Positions 19,737 through 30,200 of a stretch of DNA of 64,000 nucleotides are shown piece by piece. Origin of the DNA: Venturia oleaginea (lineage: Eukaryota > Ascomycota > Dothideomycetes > Venturiales > Venturiaceae); assembly GCA_013176395.1 (NCBI GenBank), contig JABMLP010000020.1, positions 930,001 through 994,000 on the forward strand. Direction: 5' to 3'. The notes beneath the pieces are model-generated. The model was given only the letters and a program-made list of their open reading frames with translations, searched no databases and was not told the DNA's origin. The translations under genes and the position numbers were made by a program. Every line of letters begins with the position of its first letter. Positions within the stretch are counted from its first letter, which is position 1.

Positions 19737-20365
19737 TTGGTTAAGTGAGGCATAGTGATGGTAAGCTCGCTATCTCTTTTGCGCTCAATTTAGTATGTTT
19801 CTCAAGAAGGGCAACCCATTATTTGCTAGTGTCTATCTGGTGGAGCAAGGGCCTCGTCCGACCAAGCGACAACATCAACATGGCGATCTCGCATATCGCA
19901 CGACTTCTGAGCCCTCTGAGGCTCGTCTTGTATCTAGATTCCCACCCGCCTACACCCTGTAGTCAACGTCTTATACGTGAGGGCAGTAGGGCACCTCATT
20001 TGCCTTCAATCGAGAAGCAATTGAGCCGTGGGCATGCCATCCTGAGACCTACCCCGTGGCTGAAGCCCCGTGTGGCTGAGGAAGCCTGTATGGCTCAGGG
20101 CTCAATGGCTTGCTCGCTCATAATGAAAATTCACGTGCCCTGGCCTGCGTCCGGCCAATCAACAGATAAACGTGCCAGATGACCGTGATCCGAAGGCGTG
20201 GCGAGATGGAGATAGATACAACCGTTGATTCATCGAAACCTAGAACCATGCTACTTGACTTCCACAACTGATCAAGTGAGCGCCATTGTCACACTCATTC
20301 TATCCCAAAAAGTATCCCACGACTACCAGGACATCCTCAAGCAAAGTTCCGCCAGGAAATTCTCA
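19737..20365. other. Intergenic, no gene seen
   Basis: Short frames only on both strands. Confidence 0.45.
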
Positions 20366-20814
20366 TCACCAATCTTCATTCCACCACACTTCCTCCAAAC
20401 CAACCTCCCCATCAACAAACATCTCCGAAAACCCTTCGCCTAGCCCCCCTCCCACCCCCCAACGCCTCCCAATCCGACCCAAAACCTCCCCTAGCAGACC
20501 CCAAGACCCCAAAACATCAAAACCCGATCTCTTCGCCTCCTTAACCCCCTTAATCATCTCCCCGTACCCAAACTCCTCGGTCTCATCAATCTTCATCGCT
20601 CCCCTATATGAATCCCCGAATCTCGCAATGGCCTGGATGAATTCCGCAGCCATGAGACATTTGTATCCATCTAGGAAACTTTCGAGGTGGGTTTGTAGAG
20701 GGGTAGGGCGTACGTTATCTGCGAGATGTGTGTTGCCTCTGATGTTTTTGGGAGATGATGTAGGGCGTCTTTTAAGGAGAGGTCGTAGGTTTTGAGTTGG
20801 GAGAGGGGTGGCAT
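20366..20814 (-). CDS. Hypothetical protein, apparent one-base frameshift
   Basis: The ATG at 20814 begins MPPLSQLKTYDLSLKDALHHLPK. At the next A-run (about 20739-20744) the coherent frame moves by one base and continues as GNTHLADNVRP, then FLDGYKCLMAAEFIQAIARFGDSYRG, ending at 20366. Adding one A to the run would give a single frame of about 150 residues. A 35-nt GT-AG intron could also rejoin the frames but is shorter than fungal introns usually are. I do not recognise the family. The C-terminal third is glycine-rich and may be out of its native context. Confidence 0.4.
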
Positions 20815-22382
20815 CTTTTCAACTTATCGACTTGAATTTGTGGTCATGGGTGTGTTTGGTTTGGGGGTGGTGGGTAGTGTTTGAATGATTTTGTGGTAGA
20901 ATGGAAGAAGCATGCCTTCTTGTTCCGCGATTTATGATTTTTCAGATATATCGTTCATTCCTGCTGGTCGGGGGGCGGTCAATCCTTCCGGTTTGGAGAA
21001 GGATGAAGTCGGACCTTTTGAACGGGGTGTTGGACAGGATATATCCTGCTTTGATATGCTGGCTACAGGATTCTCGCCCGCCTTGACGAGCTTTGGAGAC
21101 GTTGAAGCTTCTTTTGTGTGAGAGGAGGTAATTGGGCTATGTATTATTTCTTTAAAACATGAAGGAATGTTAGTCCTTTCGGTTTTTGGAAGATGGAATC
21201 TGTTGACACTCACTCTGTAGACTGGCTATCACCCCTTTCTTCAGCTGCTTGGCCATGTTGAATAGTAGTTGTAGGTGTAGATATATTAGAGTTATTATAA
21301 GAGAAAGCATACTATAATATCAAGTCGTAGTTGGATGCCCATCTTTTTGCCCATTCGCTCGTATGTTTCCAAGATGGGAAGGGATGGACTTGAAATCTGG
21401 GTAAGGCGCGTATAAAGGAATACATACTCTTGTCATAAACGACTGGTAAGTAACGCCATCGATTTTATTTTTCAAAGAGTCTCTTCACTACCTTCGAAGG
21501 ACCTTGAACTTACTAACCTCTTACAAACCTCATCCCTATCAACTCCCCCATCCCCTCACGACAACCAACCAGCCCCTCGTCAGCATCTAGAGCCTATCCC
21601 TCGTAGCGAAGCGAAAGTAAAGTTCTAGCTAGCTACTTCGAAGGCTACTTTTAATTCCGCCGCCTCGGTTCGGAGAGCTACTACGGCTTTGGAGGTGGTA
21701 ATTTGTAATGGTTCACGGTATCCCGTACGGGTAGGCGGGCTTGTAGTATTTGTAGATGTGTGAGTATTTGCTGTTTGTACAGGAACAGCAGTGTTTGTGC
21801 CTGGTGCTTTGAAAGAAGTGTTGTAGGGAAAATTGACAGGTAAATCAGTCGGTATGCAATAAGGCCTCGCTGGTAAACTGGCTGGCAAAGTGGTTAAAAT
21901 AATGGCCTGTTTGGTTCTGTGGTTGTCTCCAGTAGGGCCAACATTTTTCACTTGGTTCACACAGATTAATATGTTCCTGCAGAGTATGGGGGAAGAAGAT
22001 CCCGCGAAGGGGATAACACGTGATTCAGGATTTCGTCTTGAGTTGAAGTTAGCGCAATTCCATGGTGTGATGAGGGCAAGAGAGGTAGGAGCTCACAACC
22101 TGTCCATCAAAACGGGAAAGAGCGCCTCAATGATGCAGGAACGACGTGTCCTCAGCCGAAAGTGTGCACCAGGCCGACCAGGCGTCGCTCTCCAATTGCA
22201 GCCTCACGCCCCATTCATCTCTGTTTGCGTTTCCTAGGTAGAAGGTTCTTGAGGTATGGACATCCTCCCCCATGTTTTCCGAGTCGTCTCTATCATCTAA
22301 TTGTACAATAGGTATGGGGAAAAAACAGCACCCATGAGCGTAACCAACGTATTAAAACTAAACCCAAACTCTGACAGGTCAA
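20815..22382. other. Sparse region with unassigned minus-strand frames
   Basis: Possible small gene: an ATG at 21256 (MAKQLKKGVIASLQ) is followed by a gtgagt donor, and a serine-rich frame runs from about 21150 to a stop at 20932, but the frames do not join cleanly. Another minus frame (21960-21625, rich in T and P, without an ATG start) might be an exon. Neither is recognised and I do not call either as a gene. Confidence 0.3.
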
Positions 22383-24878
22383 TCATTCCTCATCATCTCG
22401 ATCTTGATCGCGATAGGGTCGCTCCTCCTCATCTTCCGAGAACAATTCATCCTCGTCCGACTCCCCAGCAAATGCATCGTACAATTCTCCAGCCCGTCTC
22501 GGCTGCTTCTTCGACCCTCGCGCTCCCGTCAAGCCACTAGTCAACCCAGTTCCTTCATCATCTGCGTCATCCAACATTTCAAACTCATACGAGTCACGCC
22601 CGGCAGCAAGATTCTTGCGTCTCTGTACGAAAAAGTACATTAGCAAACCAGAAATGAAAACAAGAATTATCGCTAGAGCACCATAGATCCAAACTTGGGT
22701 TCGCTTCGAAACACCAAACGTTGGGAAGAGGGAGGGGAGAAAGTGTTCTTGTTCCTTCTGTTCATCCTTGTCCGCCTCAGAAGATGGGCTAGATGTTGAA
22801 GTAGGTGTAGCGGAGAACGGGGCCTCGAAAGGCGCAGTGCCTGTGGGCATGCCGCTGATAGACGAAGCTGCTGCTTCATCCGTGGGTTTGGATATGGCTG
22901 GTCTAGTTGGGTGCGTTGAAGGGTCACCCAAGTCAGCAGTACTTGTGGGCACCGCAATGCTTGCAGTGCTGACAAGAGTGGCGGGAACACTGTCGTGGTC
23001 ACTGTCGTCCTCGGGATTGGGCATGGGCAAGAGTGTAGCCTTATCAGCATCAATACTCTCACCAAATATCTTGAGCCTCCAGTCGGTAAAAGTGCCGTTA
23101 TGACTGTTCACTTCCGTGTCTTTGACGATGACCGTCCACTCGCCAGCACCAGTTTCTCCAAAGTGGACCACGGACATGAAAGACCAATCCTCGTATCCCT
23201 TTGGCGCCTCATCACCTCTGCGGGTGGTCGACAAATGACTGGTCAAGCCGCTTGGGCTTTTCAGTTCGACGCTGAGATCGCCTCGACGACCATGTTCAAT
23301 GTTCATCGTGACTGTAATGTGCTCCACGCGCTCCAAGTTGGCTTCCTGAATCATGTCCTTTGTCACCTCGAATGTGCTATGCAAGCCCTGGTCGCCTTGA
23401 GGAATGTCAGCCTTTACGTGGATCCAAGGTGTGAATAGCCAGGCCTGGGGTTTGACAAGTTTCCAGGATTTTGCCGCTTCAACGACTGCGTAGGCATCAA
23501 GTTTTCCATAACCAAATTGGTGGCTGAATTTCTTGCCTGTAGCCGTGACCTGCCAGGACTCCTCCTTCTCCTCGACGTAGAACGGTACAGCGGTCATTAT
23601 GGTAATCCATTGCATGTCCCTCCAAGTAAGTTCCGGTCTGGCAGAGAGAGCTAGAGCGTAGACGCCGGCTGCTAGAGGCCCAGCGGCCGAGGTGCCACCA
23701 TGGGACTTCGTACAGGTATTGACACCGACGTCCGTAGTGTGGATGGCTTCGTTTTGTCCACTGCTGTAGGTGACTACCAATTGCGCAGAGCACTTCTCGG
23801 AGTAGTAAGGGTGGCGGTCGGTCTTGTCGATCGCGCCGACGGTGATACTCAGGATACTGTTTGTGTAGCCGTCGAAATTGCAATTGTCCTCAGCGGCAGC
23901 GCCATTTCCAGCGGCAAAGACGTAGATAGTGCCCTTTCCGCCACGTCCCTTCTGCACGGCTTGGAGCATGGCTTTCTTGATGAGAATTCCTGGAGCCTCC
24001 ATTGTTCTGCCATCGTCTGGTGGACCCCATGAACAAGAATAAATATCGTTTTCCTGATACCCAAAGAGGACCGAGTCGGCCTCATCAATGTCAGAAATTG
24101 GCTTGGAGAGAATTCGAATGCCAGAGATACGGGAATCGTATGCTACTCCCACACCGCAAACGTCGTTCTTTGCTGCGGCCACTTCTCCGGCGCAGCGTGT
24201 GCCATGCTGATCATCGCTGAGACGAGGTTTTGGCTCGTCCACATGCTCATTGAAGTCGTAGGAACCTTGCGCAAAGTAATTCGGCTTCAAATCCAGGCTA
24301 TCCATGTCCAGGCCGTCGTCGATAATCGAAACAGTCGCTCCTTTGCCCGTGATACCCATGGCCCAAACTCCTGTAACATTAAGATCGTGTCCGACCTCTT
24401 TCGTATTGAAAATGTGCCATTGGTCTTTGAATATCGGGTCGCCGATCTTCAAGGATTTCGCAACCTCCGCTCGAGCAGCTGTCGCAGCTGTCGCCTTAGT
24501 CGCCTCATTCTCAGCTCGAATTTGTGGTGGCAGCACGCTTCTCTTAACCAATCGCTTCCTCAGCACCTGCTTTTGATTCAACAGCACTCCGTCCAGAATG
24601 TGAGGCTCGGTGACGGCATTTCTTTTCCTCTTCCTCCGTCTCCTTAACTCTTGTATCGAATCCTCTACTATGTCGTTGGGATGTTTTGGCGCGCTGAAAA
24701 TGTGGTGGTCGTCCAGGGAGGCTAATTGACCTTCATGGCTGAGGCCTAGGTGTTCAGCCAATTCCGATGGCGAGTAAGAGGAGTTTACGTGTATGGCATA
24801 ATAGTCGTGAGTTTCGTAATTACGTCGCGCAGCGCAGGCGATGCTGGCGAACAGGGCTAGGAGTAAAGAATACCGCAT
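22383..24878 (-). CDS. KEX2: Kexin (Kex2-type) proprotein convertase
   Basis: Single exon, 831 residues from the ATG at 24878; the open frame reaches further upstream but only the ATG is followed by a signal peptide (MRYSLLLALFASIACA). A prodomain ends at the dibasic KR at 112-113. The subtilase catalytic residues are D187 (SIIDDGLD), H225 (DDQHGTRCAGE), oxyanion N325 (AAGNGA) and S397 (HGGTSAAGP). A P-domain follows (about 480-620), then a Ser/Thr-rich stalk, one membrane helix (WIYGALAIILVFISGLLMYF) and an acidic cytosolic tail with a tyrosine motif (YEFEML) likely used for trans-Golgi retention. Kexin cleaves secretory precursors after KR/RR in the late Golgi. Confidence 0.95.
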   Translation of the reverse strand: MRYSLLLALFASIACAARRNYETHDYYAIHVNSSYSPSELAEHLGLSHEGQLASLDDHHIFSAPKHPNDIVEDSIQELRRRRKRKRNAVTEPHILDGVLLNQKQVLRKRLVKRSVLPPQIRAENEATKATAATAARAEVAKSLKIGDPIFKDQWHIFNTKEVGHDLNVTGVWAMGITGKGATVSIIDDGLDMDSLDLKPNYFAQGSYDFNEHVDEPKPRLSDDQHGTRCAGEVAAAKNDVCGVGVAYDSRISGIRILSKPISDIDEADSVLFGYQENDIYSCSWGPPDDGRTMEAPGILIKKAMLQAVQKGRGGKGTIYVFAAGNGAAAEDNCNFDGYTNSILSITVGAIDKTDRHPYYSEKCSAQLVVTYSSGQNEAIHTTDVGVNTCTKSHGGTSAAGPLAAGVYALALSARPELTWRDMQWITIMTAVPFYVEEKEESWQVTATGKKFSHQFGYGKLDAYAVVEAAKSWKLVKPQAWLFTPWIHVKADIPQGDQGLHSTFEVTKDMIQEANLERVEHITVTMNIEHGRRGDLSVELKSPSGLTSHLSTTRRGDEAPKGYEDWSFMSVVHFGETGAGEWTVIVKDTEVNSHNGTFTDWRLKIFGESIDADKATLLPMPNPEDDSDHDSVPATLVSTASIAVPTSTADLGDPSTHPTRPAISKPTDEAAASSISGMPTGTAPFEAPFSATPTSTSSPSSEADKDEQKEQEHFLPSLFPTFGVSKRTQVWIYGALAIILVFISGLLMYFFVQRRKNLAAGRDSYEFEMLDDADDEGTGLTSGLTGARGSKKQPRRAGELYDAFAGESDEDELFSEDEEERPYRDQDRDDEE

Positions 24879-27249
24879 GTTGGGGTTTGTTTTCCTGATG
24901 GTAAGGTCAGCATAGGCGGTGGATGGCGGTGTATTGGTAGCCTCCTTACGGCGACCTCGCAAGAACTGCTGACAGGCACGTAGGTATGTTCGCCACGTAA
25001 ATGCAACGATCAACCGTCCCTTTAATAGCGTGCAGAGGAATGGCGGTCGATGTTGGAGAAGTTGAAGGACGAGGTGTTCAGTTCTCAAGTTTCAACTTTG
25101 AAGGTAGGGATCAACGACTCGGAGCATCAAAGGGGCAAGAAGCTCTTTCCGCAATTAAGCGACGTAAAATCTATGGAGCCTCAATCACGACTTCCATCTC
25201 ATTTTCGTCGAGGCACATTCGAAGTCTTCTACCTCGTCTCTGCCAGTCATGGCTAATACCTTCTTCAGTTCTCTTGTCTTTGCGTGTCCTCTTCCAATGA
25301 TGCCCTGCACCGGCATAATATCACCAGCCACAGTTGCAGGGATCACGGGCGGGAGGCACAGACCTAGTCTACGATCTCTTCCATGTGGAAACGAACGATA
25401 TGAGCATGTCCAGTACCTAGGCATGCATATGCTTTTGCCGACCTGAAGAAGGTATGGGGATCCAAGATACCGACAACAATGCTTGCATTTAGATAATACA
25501 GAAATCTGCTACATACTAAGGCTTCCTCCATAAACAGCCTTCTGTTTACGCAGAATACTGCCCGCTGTCACTGGAACATCAAATGCCGATCTGTAGATCG
25601 CTGACACGTGCAGCAATATCAAGAAACGTCTTCCACATCCTACAGTGTGCATTGCCATATAACGGCATGGGAACAGCGTCCTGAGTATGTTATAATGTTA
25701 ATATCATACTATCAGTGCTCCTGTCTCACAGTTTAGCTTTGAAAAGTCATCACGGTGGTGATGTTATTCGAGTACTAGACTCGTAGAAAGGGCGAGCACT
25801 ATCCATGGAGCACCCAGCGCCCGTCGAGCATCCATCAATTTCAACCAATTATATTAACGAGAGCCTACAACTATTTCCGATCTAACGGGGAATAGCCGCC
25901 AATCTTTTCACTTTAAAAGTATCGTGTAAAGAGCGAAGGAGTTTTATAAAAGAGAAAAATATCCCTTTTCGTCCCGTAGGTCTTCGTGCCTTCCGGCCGC
26001 CACGGGTCGATCGACAACTATACCTATAAGTAAGATATGGGTATTTTTTTTGATAAACCAGCGACGGGAAGACGAGACGGATAAAACCACAGCAGACTGA
26101 TTTTTGCATAGTCCAGAAACTCGGAGGACATGGAACATGAGTTGAAAGTAATGAAACTGTTCTTTGCTATCTTGGGCAGGATATCAACTTGCCGAACTGA
26201 CTACCGGCTTCCTGACTTTTGGAGGCTCGCTGACGTGTCAAGTTACTGGCCTCTCCGAATATGCTGAACCCTATTGCTGGCGTAGTGGTAACAGATCTCC
26301 ACTTCGTGACTGAGTTGTCACTGAGAAAAGCAAACTCTTCCGCGGGCGGTGTCACAGCTCCATGTGGATAGAGTGCAGAAGTCGGATGTTAGACCTGAGC
26401 TATGGAGAGGTGTAATATATATGCTTAAGAGATGAGATATAGACGGGCTCAAACTCACATCGATATTGATCGATTTTTGGCAATTCAGATTCGAAACTGC
26501 CAGAAGATGATCGGTATCCGCGAGTATCCATCCACAATAGCGGTGTAGGGAAAGGGCATTTGGATGACGGCCTCGCTGTGACGTGCAGGTGGTTAGTGTT
26601 CAGGTTGGTTGTCAATACTCAATGTGGTTGAGAGTTGTCGCTCTCTCAAACATGTTACTGTGTATATGCTATATTTAGTTCCCGCGCCGCTATCAATTTG
26701 CAATGGCTGCATCCTGTTGACCATGATTCGCTCTCCCTACTTCCCTCTCGTCAATCGTCATGAAGAGCAACGGGCTGTGGTGTTGCGCTCCTCCACAAAA
26801 GAATGGAGGGGGCTGGGACTCCGAGATTCCTTGCAACACCTCTTCCTCGCAGCTCCATGCCTGTATTCCTCCAGATCCCATCCTGGAAATCTTCCAGCAC
26901 TGGGCCGTCACTGGTGCGCATTGAAGTCTATCTGATCAGTTGCCGAAGACATAGCATCACCTCGGGCCATTGGTTCTCTGCCATCCGAAAATTTCAGTCC
27001 GATTGACCATCTCAACTGGTGACAAAGGGCGATAGCCGCCATACAAATCTGGTACGTTCTTCCCCGCAAATTGCTAGAAGCTCATCGATATCGATCTGAC
27101 TCCAAACCCAGCGGTACCTTCGGTTTTGCGACGGATGGGCATTGAATAAGGGACGACCGTGCTGCCCAACCTTTCACCTGAGGCCCATTCCCTCCTGCTC
27201 CGACTTAGTTGGGAGCTCGTCCTCCTCGCGACTGGGATCTTCAATCCCA
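24879..27249. other. Large intergenic region between kexin and PhoD genes
   Basis: Divergent promoters of kexin and the phosphatase gene lie at the two ends. Between them are only unrecognised short frames (for example 25424-25185 minus and 26609-26935 plus), with no tRNA or repeat family evident. Confidence 0.5.
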
Positions 27250-30200
27250 ATGGCCGCTCGCCGCTCGTCCAACACATCGGCCACTCGCTACCCTGCAGTA
27301 CAGAAAGACTATGCCTCGGACCGCTCGCCACTTCAGAAGCTCGAGGTGGCTTTAGATAGCTTAACAAAAGAAGAGAAGCGATCGCGTATGGAACTGGCTG
27401 AAGTGAGAGCTCAGGAGCGTGCTGCCGCTAGACGACACGCGAAAGCTTCGGAAAACCGCGATAACAGGAGGTCTCAGCCTTCCCGACGGCCGAATGATTA
27501 CTCTGAGCCTGCTGAGCCAGCACGAGATCGATCCGATCGTTCTTCTAGGAATCGAATGAGCTATCCTGACGCTTCTACCAATTCGCGTCCCTCGAGGATC
27601 CCTATACCAGAAGATACTGATCCTACGCAAAGAGCTCGAGCTGATCTCTACGATGAGGGCGCTCGGTTCCGGGATGACCGTAGGAAATCCGGAGGTCCAG
27701 GGGGAAAAAAAGCTCCAGACGGCGCACCGAAGAATGCGCCGGCGCGTCAGAAATCTGTAAGAGAAGGACAAGTCTTTGATAAAGAGCCAGGGTACACGGA
27801 TACACGAGGAAATCCAGTCTCACCTCCTGTCAGGACTGGCCAGGCCGACGACTATGGGTTTCCGGATGCAAGTGTACACAGGAAACGAGTTCCGCCAGAT
27901 CCTGAAGGACAAAATGGCAGAGCGCTTCCCAGCGGAGTGAATGGGCGAGAGCGAGAGCAATCTCGTCATTATTCAGATGTACCACGGGCAGTGCCTCGAC
28001 AGACTCCGAAACAACAGCGTCGTGCAGAGGTTCCTAATGGCGACCGTCTTCGAGGAGTGTTCCAGCAGACACCCGAAGAAGCTGAAGAGGCCCGACGTCT
28101 TGCGCACCAGCGGGCAGCTGCTCTTGATTCGGACCAAGACGAACCTCTATCCCCCCAGACTCGGCACAGGTTACAGACTCTTAATGAACCCGTGGACGAA
28201 CCAACAGCACCTAAACTCAAGCGCCGGTTGACGAACCCATTTCGCCGGAAGAAGGACATTTCGGCGCCGGGTAGTCCTGAGACTGCTGGGTCTGGCAAAG
28301 GAAAAGCTGCCATGGGAACTGCTGCTGTCAAAGGCACATCTCTTGGTGGAGCTTCTGCAGAGCACCACCACCATTACCCACACCTACACCGCCATGAAGA
28401 CTTGCGGAAATACCAACCATCGCGGTATATTGATTACAGAAAGAACATCCGAGTCGCGAGGGTAGCGGTAGACGAGTCAGAACCTACATCACAGCAGCAG
28501 AGGCAAGATTTAGCATCGTGGTACAAAAATGGCATGAGTACCAGCACGGGCACGAGCAAGCCAAGGAGAAGCTCAGCTGGTGCCAGTTCCAGCGCTAGAC
28601 CACCAACCATGGCATTTGATGGGCCGTATGATGAAGGGGGGCAGACCTTTTTCAACCCTCCTCTGTACCTCAAATCTGGTCCTCTGCTACGATTTACAGG
28701 CATACGGAATGACTCCGCCGTTCATCCGGCCAGCAGGAGCAGACCGGGGACAGAGTTGTGGACAGGGAGTATCATGATCGTGACGGTGGACTCCAAGTCA
28801 GCGTGTGAACGGCCTCCGACCTTGAGAATTTTCAAACAGCCTGTTGATCTGCTTCCTCCGCCTCCGGTTGAGATTGACGAGGCCAGCGGCATCCATCTCG
28901 GTCCAGAGTACGTGGATCCAATTGCTGGGCAGGTCAAGGTGTCGAGAGTAGGAAAGACTCTTTATGTCAAGCCGGCTGATGCTCTGGAAGAGCATCGAGA
29001 TCTGTGTCGCGTTGAAAACGATTCCGGTCTTTTCGAGGAGAAAAGAAGTGCTTCATACTCTCATGGCGATGGTCAGAATACTCTCGGCATTCTGCGCTAC
29101 TCTGGCCAAGACGGCGAGAAGCGTGGCAAGTATCAGGAAATTCCTGGATTTCACTTGCATTCGGAACGAGGGGCCACATTTTGGAAGTTCAATCTTGAGA
29201 TCGAACTCGGTTTCCAGCAGCAGAGGTTGGGATACCGCATAAACGGAGGCCCTGTGATAGGCTTCTGGGTCCCGGCGAGAGGCTCGACTATGAATATAAT
29301 GTTTCACTCATGCAATGGCTTCAGTCTTTCTGTTGACACGAACACCTTCTCTGGGCCCGATCCCATGTGGCGTGACGTGCTCAACTCGCATCAGACGAGG
29401 CCTTTTCATGTTATGCTTGGTGGTGGAGATCAGATTTACAACGACGCTGCAACAACGCAAACGCGTCTGTTCGGCGAGTGGTCACGATCGAAGAATCGCC
29501 TCCACAAGAACGCACAGCCCTTTTCAGCTGAGATGCAGGATGAACTAGAAGAGTTCTACCTCAACCGCTACGCCATGTGGTTCTCTCAAGGACTGTTCGG
29601 TATGGCGGCCTCTCAAATACCAATGGTCAATATCTGGGATGACCACGATATCATCGATGGATTTGGTAGTTATCCCCATCACACGATGAGCTGCCCTGTG
29701 ATGAGCGGTATCGGTAACGTGGCCTTCAAATATTACATGCTTTTCCAGCACCAGGCACTGCCATTGGAGGATCAATCAATCGAGCCATCTTGGCTTCTTG
29801 GTGCTCAACCTGGACCTTATATTAATGAACTGAGTAGAAGTGTGTATATGAGCCTCGGTGGTCAGACGGCACTTTTGGGGCTCGATTGTCGCACAGAACG
29901 AATGCGCGATGAGATCCTGTCCCAAGAGACCTGGGATATTGTCTTCGATCGCCTGAGGCGGGAGATTGTCAAAGGGAAGACGAGTCATCTGATCGTCCTG
30001 CTTGGTATTGTGAGTTTGGCTTCGACGCGTTGTTTATCTAATCTTATGTTAATGCACTGGCAGCCAATTGCGTATCCACGCCTGAACTTCCTGGAGAACG
30101 TTCTGACTTCGCGTCTAATGGACCCACTTAAAGCTCTCGGTCGAACAGGTGCGCTCGGTGGCTTTGTCAACAAATTCGATGGGGGAGTAGAGATACTGGA

